A stretch of 64,000 nucleotides of DNA from Cenococcum geophilum 1.58 (taxonomy: Eukaryota > Ascomycota > Dothideomycetes > Gloniales > Gloniaceae), in the NCBI GenBank assembly GCA_001692895.1, contig KV748184.1, forward strand, positions 3,224,001 to 3,288,000. The letters run 5' to 3'. The notes under the pieces are model-generated. The model did not search any database and was not told the DNA's origin. It was given only the letters and a program-made list of their open reading frames with translations. This document shows, piece after piece, positions 12,300 through 25,400 of this stretch. Position 1 is the first letter of the stretch; each line of letters begins with the position of its first letter. Position numbers and translations under genes: made by a program.

Positions 12300-15200
12300 C
12301 TATTTAATCTTATAAGTTAGGCCCTAGGGGTCTTCATCGTGTATATTAAGGATTTTCTTAAACTCCCATTTATTTTCTATATTGCCGTTATTATCTCTCT
12401 CTGCTACTTGTTCTTGTATATTACGGCACTCTATAGTATTAATATTTGCTTAGCTAGGGATCTCTTTAGTAGCCTAGAGGCGGACCTTAAATATATAAAA
12501 GGATTTATTTACTTAGATGTGGTCTAGGAGGTCTACTATAACTACCCCTTAGTATACTGCGAGTACGGGGTACGGGCCGTCCTATTTATTGTCCCATTTC
12601 TTCTTAGGTTTGTTTGTCTTTATATTTTCTAAGCTAACTATAACTATGTTACCTTCGTAGAATAACACGCTCTCGTCCCTACGGGTATTAGCATTATCTT
12701 TATAGCGTTACTATAAAATCCGGGCTAGGGCCTTAAGCTATATTAATATCCGCTTAAAGCGGTTGGCTATAGAGTCTGCGCGGAAGAACTCCTTCTTTGC
12801 TTATACTGATAGTATTAGTAGGTGGGGGCTAGCAGGCTTGATTCCGAGGCGGGGGTTAAAGCTATAGTTTGTAAAAAATGGGGAGATGCCTATGCTCTTA
12901 TTAACTTAGTTATTTGTAGCAAACTTAGTAAGCGGTAGGTAGTTAACCTAGTTGTCCTATATAAAGCTAATAAAAGCATAAAGGTATTTATTTACGGCGG
13001 CGTTAATAATTTTAGTTTAGCCGTCCGTTTCTAGGTGCTAGGCTAAGCTTAGTTGCAAGGTTATCTTAAGGCGTTTACTTAGTCGTCGCCAGAAGTTGCT
13101 GACAAATTGTGTGCCGTAATTAGAGATAATCGTGCTTAGTGTACCGTAGAGCTTATATACGTTATTAATAAAGCTATTAACTAACTCCTTTGTTAAGAGT
13201 CCTGTTACTAGAATAAGGTGTCGCATTTTAGTTAGGCGGTCTATAATAATAAGAATATATTTATATGCCTTGCCGTAGCGTTAGCATACTAGCAGTGTTG
13301 TAATATAGTTAATTAAGATATCGGTCTACGGGCGGGTGGGTAATTTTAGTAGCTTTAGGAAACCGGGCGGGGCAGAATAGGGGGTCTTAGTGCGAAAGTA
13401 TAGGGCATAGTTTTTAACGAAGGTAGCTGTAAACTGGGAGATTCTTAGCCACTAGTATATTCGGTTTAAGAGGTTAAAAGTCTTAACCCGGCTAGGGTAA
13501 CTAGCGGGGCCGCTGCTATAAGAGTAATAGGTAACTTCTAGGTGGAGGTCTAGGGCGTTAGGGATGAAGAGACGTTAGCGGAAGTAGATCTGTCCGTTAA
13601 TAATACTGCATTCTAACTTGTTGTAATGGAGTAATTTCCTAATTTTCTTTAGCTAACGGCGAGCTTTTTAATTACGTAGGGCTGCTATTATATCTCTTAC
13701 GAGTTTGTTCTCCTAGTATCCTAGCCGGATTAACTTGTCTAGTGACTTTTCGGCTATTTTGGGGTCTAGAGCGGCTATAAACTCCGCGTCATTAGAGTTA
13801 CGGGACTCGTGTAGTAATTCTTCTAAGATTATAGGGTTAACTTTCTGGGGCGGTATAATAACTTAGGCTCGGTGGCGGAGGCGTTTATTATTAGCGTCCT
13901 TAGGCCTTATTCCTAGTAGCTAGCTTAGGGCGTTAGGGAGCGTGGCTTTACTACTAGGTCTATATATAATTACAAAGTTAAACTATAAAAGGAACTCTGC
14001 CTACTAGACTTGGCGCTAGTTTAGCTGCTTAGTAGTTATAAACGTCTATAGGTTTTTATAGTTGGTAATAATTTTAAACGGCTCCTTAGTCCCTTATAGC
14101 TTAGGATGCTATTTCTCTAAAGCCTTAATAATAGCTAGGAGTTCTTTGTTATAGATTTTATAGTTATATTCCGGCGCGGAGTGCTTTACGGAGAAGAATG
14201 CGACCGGTCTTAATTTTTCGTTATTATTGTACTGGGAAAGGACTCCGCCAGAAGCCTAATTTAATACGTCTATCTCTACTACTATTTTCTTCGTATAGTT
14301 ATAGTATGCTAGTACTAGTGCTGAAGTAAAGGCTCCCTTAAGGGCCTTAAACGATTTGGCTTATTCTAGTCCCCATAGCTATCCGATATCCTTCTTTAGA
14401 AGTTTTGTTATAGGTATAGCGATAGTAGAGTAGCCTTAGATAAATTATTAGTAGAAGTTTGCGAAGCTAAGAAATTGTTATAGTTCTTTAATTAATATTA
14501 GGTCCTTCTATTCCTATAAGGCCTGTATCTTCTTAGGGTCCATAGTTATGCCATTAGTTGAGATAATTAAGCCGAGGTATTTTATTTTAGTAGAGTAGAA
14601 CTTAGACTTATTAATATTAATCTAAAGTCCAGCATTGCTAAGTCTTTGGATGACTTCATTTATATACTTAGTATACTTAGCGCGTGTTTTAGAAAAGATA
14701 AGGACGTTATTAAGGTAGGCAGTGCAGTAGTCGTTAAGGGCGTTATGTAGAATATAGTTAATATAGTTTTAAAACGTAGCGGGTGCGTTATAGAGGCCAA
14801 ATAATATAACTAGTATCTTATAGAGTCCGAACTGGGTAATAAATGCTATAAGCTACTTATGGCCCTCCGTAATCCGGATTCGGTTAAACGTAGTAATTAT
14901 ATTAAGTTTAGTAAAGTACTTAGCGCTATAAAGTGCGTTAAGTGTCTTGCGGATTAGTAGCAGTGGGTATTAATTCTTAATAGTGACTGTGTTTAGGCCT
15001 TGGTAGTTGTAGTAGATTTATATACCGCCGCCGGGCTTAGTAGCGAGGAGGAGTGGTACAGCAGCTGGTAAGGTTAATTTGTGGATAAAACCCTTATCCA
15101 GCATCTTATTAATCCACTTCTTTACACACCTAAGTTTAGTAGGTAAGAGTGGTCTATTTTTATAGTATAGGGCCTAGTTTCTAGGGGTAATCTTAATTTT

Positions 15201-18200
15201 ATGGTCCTATAGTTAGTGAGGGGGTAGCTTATCTATGTTTTTAGGGAGGAAGTGCTTAATATATTTACTAAACTCCTTTAGTAGGCGTTGTAGAATATCT
15301 TTATAGGTTAATCCTGGTTTGCCTTTTAGGAATTTTTTAATATTGGTGTTAACTATCTTCCGACATAAAAGCTCGGGTTTAGTTTTTAGATTTATCTTAA
15401 GGAAGTTATAGAAATAGGGGGGGAGCGCTTTATAGGCTTCCTTCATTATATAGTTGCCTTCTATTAGCTAGCGGAAAGACCTTTTTAATAGGTTTGGTAC
15501 TTCTATTAGGCCTATAGGCAGCTCTTTAAGCAGCTATCGGTGCTTATCTTATTTAACTAGTTCTACTAGCTCCGCTATATAGATCCTTATTACCTTTACG
15601 TCTTTTTGTTTATAGAACTGGGTAAAATTAATAGTATAGGTGCATTTAATATTGTCCAGGTTAGGGCGTATCTGGCTCTCCGGTGCTATAGCTAGGCTAG
15701 TATAGCTTGGTCGGCCTGGGGGGGCGGAAATAAGGCAGTGGCCCTATATAGTACGCGCGGGAGACGGGTATGAGGTTAGGCATTGTGGTGGCGCGGTTTC
15801 TATTATCCGGGTCTCGGTAGTTCTATAGCCAGTCCTTACTATAACGCGAGCTGTAGTGTGCGTATATAGCATATAGCTTAGTTCTAGGTGTTGGGCTAGG
15901 CGGCTAGGGTTTAAATGGTGCCTAGGTTGGGGTTGGTTTTTTAGTAGTAGCGGCGCGAAGCGGATCTTCTTCCTTAGTCTTAGTAGGGCTGGCTAGCCTG
16001 TCGTTTTGGTCTTAAGTGCTAGGTTAGTCTAGTCTTTTACTGTTTTGTTTCTTTGCAGCTATATGGGCTCCCCTTTATTAGGAACGTCTTTTACTATTAG
16101 GGCTTTGTATATAGTCCTAGGCACTAGGCTTAGTAGTGCTGAGTGTCTATATAGGGCGTCCCTACTAACGTCGGCTATTCCCTATAGGAGGTAGTACCTA
16201 GAGTAGTAGTCTGAGTTAAAGCGGATTTTGAGTTTCCTAAAGCTAGGACGGGGCTCGTGCTTTTAAAGCCAGGGTATACCTAGGATAATTAGGGTAGTGG
16301 GCGAGAGTTTAGTAATAAAAAAGAGCATAGCTTTAGTATGGAGGCCGATTGATATTTAGGTGGTAAAGTAGTCCGTAATAAGCGAAGTTAGGATACTATC
16401 TGCAAGGCGCAGTGGCCTAGGTGCTAGCAGCTTCTTAGTTATAACGTTATACTTTCTTATAATAGACTCTGCGTCAGTAAATACTATTGTAGTACTACTA
16501 AAGTCCACTAGGCTTACTGTATTAATATAAACTTAGGGGTATAGGTTACGTAATAAGGAGAGTTAGGTTTAAATAAGGATTAATTTTTTGTTACTATTTA
16601 CTAATCTAAGATTAAGTGGCGGTTTACTAATAGAAAGGACTAATTAATCTAGTAATAGGGACCTAATCTTCTCGTCTTCCTCCTTATATGGTTTAAACCC
16701 TTAGGCGTGACTTAGTCTAAGGGTTTACCTTTTAACGACTAGGGTATAGAGCTGTCTTAGTGGGGCGGTCTAGTGTTTATTTGGCTGGCGGTATCTATTT
16801 TTGTTTTAGTTGGGGTATAGAAAAATAATATCTTACTAATAACATGGCTGTGTTTGTATTTGCTAGCGCGAAGTCGCTAATACTGGGCGTTGTTAACGGG
16901 TTGGGCTTCTATATAGGGTATGGTTTGGAGTAACTAAGCTATAGGGTTAAAGGGGGGGGGTTGTCCGCTACGGCTATAATAGGCTTCGCGGTTGCCGCGT
17001 TTATAATAGACTCTACGGTTACTACGTCCGCGGTTATTTATTTGCGTCGTTTAATAGGGTGGTATTAGGACTGGGTTTACTATCTTAGCGGGGTTATAGG
17101 CATCCTTTTAGTAGCTAGGCAGGCCATAGGTAAGGCATAGTCTATTATTAACGCGGCGCTTACGCTCCGTATTTAAGATTCTATTAAGGTCTATAGGTTC
17201 TCTAGTTACTACTAGGGTTAGGGTTAACATAGGGGTAGGGGCTTGGGTAGGTAGGCGGTGGTTAGCGTTCTTCTTAAGGTTGGCTTAGTATGTATAGTTT
17301 ATAAGGTTTTTAGCGAATATATCTATCTACTTACTCTAACCTATATAGTCGCTATTATTAATTTTATAGGCTAGTCTAAGTACCAGCTCTTCTATCTTTA
17401 GAGAGATAAACTTTTAGAGTAGGTNNACCTTCTATTNNTNTNTCTTNTTGGCGNNNACTATTAGCTTATTAAGCTCTCCCTTCTAGGACTAGTAATTACG
17501 CTCGCCTTAGGGGAAATGGTTAAGCTTGTTTTTTGTAACCTAGGTTATATTAAGGACCTCGTAGTGGGCAGTAAGGTCTTTAAGCATATCTTCCTTAGTA
17601 GGCCATTTCTACGTAGATATATTGTTTGGGTTCTTATATATAAGCTCTAGGCCCTACTTAATAAACTTATAGGCCTTGTCCTCTAGTATGTTTGAGATAT
17701 AAAGGATCTGGGACTAAACTGTGTTAAAGTAGTCCTAGTCCCGGTTAAAGACTCCCTTAATCTTAATATGCTAGGTCTTAAAATTAGCTTATTATTCTAG
17801 TGGGGTGCCTTTTCCGCTAAATATTGGCGGGTCTTTAGATCTCCGTTTTTTCTGCTAGGTTACTACCGTTGTTATAGGGGTTAATTATTTTAGAACGGTA
17901 ATAGTCTCTGCCTAGGAGTTGATAGTTCCTATTTAGGAAGCAATAAGGGTACTAAGGTTTTTATTAGCTTTCTTATTGGCGGTGTTTGTGTTATATATGC
18001 ACTATAGTCCTACTTTAATATTATTAAGGAACTTATTGGTATAGTTAACAAGGGTAAGGTAAGCTTTACTGGGCTTGAAGGTCTTGGGGTATAGTAGGGA
18101 GCGGCGGATTGTCCACGCGATATTAGGGTATGTCTCTATAAATAGGTCTGCAAAAACGTTATAGGGGTTCTAGGTTTCGGCTATTTTAGTATTATTAGTG

Positions 18201-18300
18201 TCGCCTATCTAGGCGCTAGGTAAAAACTAAGGATTGTTTTAGGACTGTGCTGGGGACATATTAGTTTTAGTAGAGGCGCGCGTAGGTCGCGATTGCTTTA
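12300..18300 (-). pseudogene. Gypsy C gag-pol remnant
   Basis: Integrase is the best kept part. An open stretch at 13,038-13,226 reads LILVTGLLTKELVNSFINNV and then GTLSTIISNYGTQFVSNFW, a typical core around the second catalytic Asp. The RT box YLNNVLIFS (from YLDD) lies at about 14,700-14,730 and the NTVTIKN*YPL block at about 14,980. An open stretch at 15,213-15,446 is the protease-RT linker ending in DKLPPH. Gag is only weakly readable at 16,700-18,250. Many TAA/TAG stops are present. Confidence 0.8.
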
Positions 18301-18373
18301 GGGCGGAGGTTAATTGGCTAGGGTATAGGGAATTAGTGATTACGATAGGGCGCAAATTAAAGATACCACAAAC

Positions 18374-18560
18374 TGTCATAGTGCTGCAATGAAGTAGACT
18401 AAATAACTACGTTATGGTATAAAGAGGGGAAGAAGGTGGAAAGGGGGTATTGTATACAAATAGTAGGGCCGGCCGCTAAGTCGCTAGTGGTGGGCTAGCT
18501 AACAGTAGGGAATAGTACGAGATAGTATAAAACAGTATGCGTTAGGTCAGTGCCATGACA
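18374..18560 (-). repeat. 5' LTR of gypsy C
   Basis: 187 bp, beginning tgtcatagtg and ending gccatgaca on the plus strand, followed by the target duplication atacc. It pairs with 11,646-11,832. Confidence 0.9.
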
Positions 18561-18637
18561 ATACCTTTAAGCTCCGCGCGCTATTAGGATAATAATTAAA
18601 TAATAACTAGTATTTCTTTATCGTATACTTTATAGTT

Positions 18638-19803
18638 TAAAGGAACACCAATAATTGTAATCCGACCCGTATTGCCGTACGGGGGTTCCTTCCGTCTCAT
18701 TTAAACCCTACGGTTTACCTGAGAGTAAGGATTACGTCAAATACTAGTGCAGCAACGTTACGTCGTGGCTAGTTGAGGGTTTATTTACTTCCTCTTTAAC
18801 GCCGCCAGATTTATAGAGTTTTTACGAGCCTTAGCGTTACTAAAGCATAACAGAAGACAAACAGAGGAGACCTAGTAATAATTATCCAATGCTCTATTAC
18901 CTAGGCCGGCCGGGGGCCTAGGGCTAAAAGCTAGCCTACTACTAGCTAAGGATCTGATAGGATAATAAAACACCTCTATACCGGGCTATAATAAAAGCCT
19001 TTACCCTTATACCTCTGGAGCTAGGGACTAGGACCTTAGATAAGGTATAAGAGTAAGGACAGTAGTAGGTTTAGTTAGTAGATAGTAAGGGCTACTAGCT
19101 ATACGGCGTTAAGTTAGTAAAGCCTCCATCTGCAAGACACAGTCGGCTTATTATTATAAGAGCATTATAGGCAACGCGAAGGGGCTACCTATAGCTGTGG
19201 GGCGTGGTATATAATGGCAGCGACAGCTAACACTGTCTATATAGCCTAAAAGGACAGATGCGTATATTGGTTTACTATTATAAGCAAGCGGTAACTTGTG
19301 TAGTAGGCTTAAGGTGCAAATCAGGTGTATATAGGAAGGGACCTATTTCTAGCTAGGGCACAGGCCCTTATAGAAGCCTACTTAGTGCTTATAGTCGCTA
19401 TAAAGGTGCTATAACGCTACCTAGGCGGAGACTATAGTAGAGGGCTTAGGTAGGTAGGCTATCCGTAACTCTACTTTATATATAGTTAAGGCTATATAGA
19501 AATGCAACTAGGGAAACGGAACCTAGGCCCCAGCTATATACCCTACTAGATAAACCTAGGAGGACGCATTAAGATGGCTTTTCTGTAGCGCCTTAAAGAG
19601 ATATTTACTTGTGCTTAGCAGCTACTAATTATAAGAGAGGCTACACAGGCCGTATAATAAAAGAAGGAGAGGTTTTATCCGGCCCAGCTGTACGGTTTCC
19701 CTCTTATATATGCATATATATATATATATATATACCTATATAGACCCGCTGCATGGACCCTAACGGGAACCGCAACAGCGTAATTAAATATCTTATCTTA
19801 TCT
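18638..19803 (+). mobile_element. LINE-derived non-autonomous element (5'-type leader joined to a LINE 3' end)
   Basis: Flanked by a 14-bp direct repeat, tatactttatagtt / tatactttgtagtt (18,624-18,637 and 19,804-19,817), which differs by one G/A change. It interrupts the RNase H of gypsy A, whose frame (NYKVYDKE) is restored on removal. The last roughly 290 bp match the 3' end of the LINE at 3,161-8,843, including the (TA)n run and pentamer tail. The middle shares landmarks with that LINE's 5' units, for example cagtcggc...ggcaacgcgaa at about 19,150-19,180. No RT frame is present. It is best read as an internally deleted derivative or a parasite sharing the LINE's tail. Confidence 0.75.
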
Positions 19804-19817
19804 TATACTTTGTAGTT

Positions 19818-22800
19818 ATATTTAGCCAGGTCTATTATTTTTAAGAAGAAAGTAATAGGGTACTATTTACCGTCCGGATATAACTGTAATAGGACTCCCG
19901 CTATAACTTTATTAGAAGCGTCCGTTTTTAGTATTAATTTAAAATCTAGGTTATAATAATATAGGATTAAAGAAGAGATAAGCTGATTCTTTAACTTTCC
20001 AAAGGCCTCTATATAGTTATTATTAAATATAAAAGGTGTATCTTTCCGGGTAAGTTATATAAGAGGCTTTGCTATAACTTTATAATTACGGATAAGCTAA
20101 TAATAGAAATTATAAAAACTAAGGAAGGATTGGATCCCCTTTATAGTATAAGGGGGCTTCTAGCTGCGGATTACTTTAACCTTCTTAGGGTTAACTTTAA
20201 TCCTATCCGTACTTATAATAAACTTAAGGTACTTTATACGTTTTACCCTAAATTTATATTTCTTAATATTAACTTATAAGCCTGCGTTTTATAATCTCTC
20301 TAAGACCTTCTTAATATAAACTTTATACTTAAGTTTATCGTCTAAGTATATAAGGATGTTATCTAGGTATACCGTGTAGAACTTATTAAGGTAGTTAAAA
20401 AGGATATTATTTTTATACCTTTGGTATATAGCTAGCCTATTTATTAACCTAAAAGGAAGAACTTTATATTTATAGGACCTATAATAGGTACGGAACGTTA
20501 TTAAATCTTTAGATATAGGGTTTATCCTAATTTAGTAGAAAGCTTAGCGGATATTAAGTTTAGTAAAGATCTTTGCCTAGCTTAGACGTATAAGGGTCTT
20601 ATTAATTAAAGGAATAGGATACCGATCCTTTTAAGTAATAGCGTTTAGCTTTTAATAGTTAATATAAAAATAAAGGCCTTTACTAGGCTTTTTTATAAAT
20701 AGGATAGGGGAAGTAAAAGGGGCTTAGCTTAGCTTAATAAACCCTTTATTAAGATTATTAATTAAGTACTGCTTTATTGCCTTTAGCTTATCCGTTAATT
20801 ATTAGTAGAGGGGGCTATATCCTAGCAAGTTATTAGCTTCTAATTAAATCTTATAATTGTATATTTAGTAGGGGGGTAGTATATCTAAAGCTACTTTTAA
20901 GAACGCGTCTTTGTGGCTTAAGAGGTAGGTAGGAAGGAGGCGCTTAACTAGCTCCTTATTACTTTCCTTAGCTAGCCCTTCTTCCTTCTTATTAATAATC
21001 CGGTTAATTTTATATAAGCTAGTTATAAAAACCTTATTATCCTTTTAGTATATATTAAAGTGGAACCCTATAGCACTAATAGCCGCAATATCTAACATAG
21101 GGGGGTTATGTAATAGTAGGGGTGTATGTAATTTCTAAGGCTTCTAGGGTATTAACCTTCTTATTTCTTCCTTTAGCTCCTACTATATCTTTTAGAGGCT
21201 ATCTCTTATATCCTATTAGTAGGTCCTCTTCCATATAGGTTAGATCTTTATAACTTAGGCGACTTTTACATTACTATCTGTTCTGCTTTTATATATAGAG
21301 TCCTCTTTAACCGTAGCACTATGGGAGAGTATCTTTATTAGTATAGGGTTCTTACTAGCTTTATAACGGGCGTCTTCCTATATAAAGGCTAGATCCCAGT
21401 CCCTAATATCCTACTTATAGGTAGGATCTACCTCTACGGCTAATGTCCTACGGTTAGTTTAGATCTCTTTAATAAAGGAGGGTAATTTTGGTCTATCCTT
21501 CGGCTAAATAAGCTGCCTTTATTGTACGTTTAGCCAGATATTAAAATAGGATATCTACTTTTAATTAAGGATTATATTATAGGAACCTAGGTCTAAGATA
21601 TAGAAGGGTATACTATATAGGCGTCGTCTATTAAGAGAAATATATAACTTTAATATATAGGTAACCGGCTTACCGGCTTAGCCGTTATAGCCTTTTACTT
21701 AAATAGGCTTCTCTAGCTAGGTAGCTTTTATATTTAGGAACCTAGCAACGTTAGTTATATAGGCAGTATCTATAAAGGTAAAGCTATTTACTCTGGTATT
21801 AATAAGGGCGGTTGTGTTAACTCTATATATATTTTAAGATACTATACATAGAACTATAAAGTGTTTTCCACCTATTAACTAACTTAGATTAATTTCTTTA
21901 AGGTTAATAGGGTACCCTAGGGGGGAGTCTTTCCCTAGGGTTTTTCTTTTCCTAACTTATTGGACGTTTCTCCTTCCTCTATCTCCTTAATATTGCCTAT
22001 ATCTTTTAGCTCTAGGCAAGATAAAGTAAAGTATTTATCTTTTCTGCAGTTAAAGCATGTGGCCGTAGTAGGGTCGATTAGGGTGTTATAGTAGGTATTA
22101 GTTGGAGGCATAGCATGTAGTTAATTAGGAGAGGCCCGCTAAAGGGTAGTTATACCTACCTTAGGTATAGGGGTACTTTCTACTAGTTTTCTAGTGCCAG
22201 CCCTAGTGGGTGTAATTGTTGGTTTTTAATTACTATAGGATTTCCTCTGCCGATTAGTGCGGGTATTAATTCGCTATAGTTCTAAATCTAATAACAGACA
22301 TTAGGCTGTAAGTCTTTAGTAGGTTAGTAGGTCGTCTAGGGCTACTATAATCTTCTCTTATAATTAAACTGTTAGTATATCGTATAGGTCTAATTAGTAG
22401 TTTTTAAAGGGGACTTAGCCTTTACCTGCTAGGTATAGGAATTAGGTCTAGAACTTAGTAAAGGATTAGTTCGGTTTTATTATTAGGCGATTATAGTTAT
22501 ACCTAGCGTCACGTACTTTGTTCGGGTTTATGTAGATAGCTACTAGGTGCTATAGTATTTTGTTAATAGATATAAACTAAACAGGTAACTTATCCTTAAA
22601 CTTGGCTTAAAGGTGCTTTTAGGCGTCCCTAGTAGTTTAACTAAAGAGGTAAAGCATCTTAGCTTCTTTAGAAAGGAAATAGTTATAGTTAACGCAGAGC
22701 TTTCCTTATATTTAAATCCTCCAATTTTTAAAGGTAGGGTTTATCCTGTTAGATAGTGGTTAGGGGTTAGGGAGCTTAACGGACTTTAATTGCTTTATTA

Positions 22801-23230
22801 TCGTTTCCGTACTCCCTAGTGTATTATCCTTAGTTAAGTAAATAGGTTAACTAGGACTTCTAAAAGGGGAAGCTAAGCTGCTTTAAAGAGCTATAAGGCT
22901 GTCTAGGATCTCTTATAGGGTCTCCTATATGCTTTAAGCTTAGAGACAGTTAGCTTCCTAATTAGCCGTTAGGGCGCAAATCTGCTTATATACGTCTATA
23001 ATGTTATTATTATCTTTAATTTTAGATCCTAATTAAATATCGTATTCTTCTTAGGTTAGGGCAGCTCTTTTAAATAAGCTCGCTTTAGGTATTATTGTTA
23101 GCTTCCTAAGGTTTATTAGAATTGTATAATTCGGTTTTAATTCTAGGGGGTATAGGTCTAGTCCTATCTAGCTTATAAAGTGGGGTATTATTAAGGCCTT
23201 CGCAGGCAGTGTAGAGTTATTTTAATGTTT
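19818..23230 (-). pseudogene. Gypsy A gag, protease, RT and RNase H start
   Basis: Minus-strand translation shows HPITFFLKIIDLAKYNYKV-like RNase H at about 19,820-19,870. The RT catalytic box [12 protein letters not shown] (from YLDD) lies at about 20,350-20,390. A protease-like ALINTRVNSF stretch lies at about 21,770-21,800. A zinc knuckle, CX2CX4YX4C with the His replaced by Tyr, lies at about 22,015-22,065. Gag continues to about 23,200. TAA/TAG codons are frequent, and the loss of the zinc-knuckle His fits a C-to-T change. Confidence 0.75.
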
Positions 23231-23239
23231 AAGTATAGC

Positions 23240-23560
23240 GCGTTAATGCGTCGTTACAGACGAAGATCTTCTCTTTTTTAGGGGTGGGATATTATTAAGG
23301 TCTTCCTAAGCAGTATAAAGAGAGCTTAGTATAACGTAACGGCTTATATAAATGCCTTTAAACCAAAGCTTATGGATTGCTATCTAGTAAAGATACTAAG
23401 CTAAGGAGAAAAAGAAGAAGGAGAATTATTTAGGGGTAGTAGGTAGATATATCGCGAGGGCCGCCAAGGCGCTAGTAGTAAGCGAGCTAATAGCGATTTT
23501 CCATGCCGGGCATGGAAAATCCTAATTAGTTAAATGTGGCAGGTAATGCGCACCAGCACC
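23240..23560 (-). other. Probable 5' LTR/leader of gypsy A, boundaries unresolved
   Basis: The stretch between gag and unrelated sequence contains a TATA-like tttatataagcc on the minus strand at about 23,345. It also holds the 27-bp palindrome (23,495-23,521) and a candidate LTR start, tataacggtgctgg, on the minus strand near 23,567. The partner LTR is not in the window, so edges and identity are inferred from position only. Confidence 0.4.
23495..23521. repeat. 27-bp palindrome, copy 2 (perfect), beside gypsy A
   Basis: Perfect 13-bp arms, gattttccatgcc and ggcatggaaaatc, around one central g. The flanks agctaatagc and ctaattagtt match those of copy 1. This copy is the least mutated of the three and best represents the ancestral motif. 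Confidence 0.8.
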
Positions 23561-23569
23561 GTTATATAA

Positions 23570-25400
23570 AGGAAGGTTTAACCCCTTAGCCTATATTTTA
23601 TATAACTAACTAATAAAAAGAATAAGCTACTAACCCTTATAGCCAATTCTTAAGCGCTACTAGTCTATAATAATTTTAATTTTAAAGACAATATTAGAGA
23701 TTAAGTGCTTAGATCTTTTAAAATAAAAATATGTAATATAACTACTACGCTTCTTGTCCTTTATTCTAAGATTCCAACTACTAGCCTTAAGCAGTTAATA
23801 TTTAACCTATTATAACCGCTTCTTCTTAATAATATTATCTTATCTTTAGGTCTTTAACGGGACTAGATCTTACAGTAGTTATTAATATACTTTATTACTA
23901 CTACTATTCGCAAGCTTTATTTATAAGCAGTTAAATATATTTTTAGTAGTAAGCTAGGTCTTTTTCCTATAGTACTAAAGCTTAACTTACTATCTCCTTA
24001 AAAGACTACTCTATAACAGCTAGGTGCGATCTTTTATAATAAGGGTATAATTAAAGGTATATATAGTGTTTATTAAGATATCTAAATCCACAAACTTAGT
24101 CTTAAAGAGGACGACGAGTTAGGTTATTTTACTTAGCGCCTTTAACTTGCCTAGGGCGATTAGAAAACCATTTAGTATATTAAAAGCGTAAAAACTAAAC
24201 AGTTTCTTACCAGTTAAGCTTTTAACCATTAAAACTAGTTACTTAGGCCACCTACATTCTTTTATATCCTTTAAAGTTTCCTCTACCTTATAGTTTACAC
24301 TTATTAGGAGAGTCCTCCTAGCACTTACTTAAAGGCCACACTCTATTATAATATTAGCTACTAAAACCGGCATAAAATCTTATAAGAGAATACTAAATTT
24401 TATCTTATTAAGCCATTAATTACATAAGGCTGGACGGCTTAAGTGGTCATACTTTAGTACGACGTACTTAGTACTAAGGGATAGTTCCAAGGGGTTAATA
24501 GCAAGGAAAATAATAGGAAAGAATCCTATAATAATGCTATTATATAACTAACTCCATCTTAATTTCTTTAGTTAATTAAATATATATAACAATAAGTATT
24601 TACCTACTCCGCTTAGACTAGTTAAGGGTATAATAATAAGGAGTTTTTTAGTATATATTAATATCTCTAACAAGTTAAAGCTTTTATAGTTCTATAGCAT
24701 ACTATCCGTTATAGCAATATTAATCTAATCCGCTAACTTATTAATCTACTCTCTATCTAGTTTTATAGGGCTAAATAGTTACGGTACGGGTATAAGATAC
24801 TTTATCTTTAATGGCTTCTTATGGATTAAATTATAACTACTAAGCTTTAATAATTAATTCTTATATTAAGTTTAGTAAATCTAGCGGGTTAACTAAATAC
24901 CTTTAAAGTAATTAATCTTGCCCTAGAGTATATTAACTACTACTATACCGTTAATATAAAACTATATAAGAACTCTACTTATAATATTAAAAAGATATTT
25001 AGACGGGTTGTGCTTTCTAGTTTATATATTTCTTAACTACGCGCTATACTAAAGACTTTATTTAGTTAAAGAGCCAATTCTAAATATAGTAAAAAGTTAG
25101 CACTTGCTAATATATTTAGTCTTATATACTATCTTTAGGCTAAGGGTTATACACATATCTAAGCAGTTAATAGTAATTATAATAGTTAATTTAAGTCTGT
25201 TAATATTCTTGCTAATAATATAGAGCTTCTTAAAGAAAAGATTTACTTATTTAATCTTTAAAATATTACTATACCTAATAAGATTATTTCTATTTCGTCT
25301 AAAGATAAGGAGTAATCTACTACTACTACTACTAAGCTATTAGCACTTAAAGATTATATAAAGGCAATTAATAATATATTTTATACTAAAGATAGAGGTT
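23570..25400. other. Unidentified RIP-damaged coding-like repeat
   Basis: AT-rich sequence between gypsy A and a pyrimidine-rich zone. Both strands give long stretches with only TAA/TAG stops. The minus strand around 24,060-24,460 reads as PLELSLSTKYVV...KYDHL and VNYKVEETLKDI. The plus strand around 24,700-25,390 reads as KLKLL.FYSILSVIAIL and LLKEKIYLFNL. I do not recognise a family and cannot fix the strand. It is probably an older transposon or a RIPed duplicated gene. Confidence 0.35.

Larger units (their letters stand above)
11646..18560 (-). mobile_element. Gypsy C: complete Ty3/gypsy LTR retrotransposon inserted in gypsy A
   Basis: Two 187-bp terminal repeats bound a 6,915-bp element flanked by a 5-bp target duplication, atacc (11,641-11,645 and 18,561-18,565). 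Removing it restores the RNase H frame of gypsy A. The LTRs have TGTCAT...ATGACA inverted termini. Coding runs on the minus strand: gag (about 16,700-18,250), protease, RT, RNase H, integrase (about 12,850-13,700). A purine-rich tract lies next to the left LTR (11,833-11,850 on the complement). The two LTRs differ at scattered, mostly transition-type positions. Undetermined bases lie at about 17,425-17,455. Confidence 0.9.
10678..23560 (-). mobile_element. Gypsy A: oldest readable Ty3/gypsy element, split by B, C and a LINE derivative
   Basis: On the minus strand the coding order is gag with a CCHC knuckle (about 22,015-22,065), protease (about 21,750-21,810), RT (about 20,100-20,900), RNase H (split at 18,638-19,803 and again at 11,646-18,560), and integrase (10,678-11,550), which is truncated by the gypsy B LTR. 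Rejoining the flanks of each insertion restores a continuous RNase H frame, which confirms the nesting. The 5' LTR probably lies in about 23,240-23,560 but its edges are not resolved. The 3' end lies beyond gypsy B, left of the window. It is heavily RIP-mutated. Confidence 0.8.

Noticed and set aside
17425..17455. Unusual sequence in gypsy C gag
   Set aside because: It consists of undetermined bases (n), so nothing biological can be read there.
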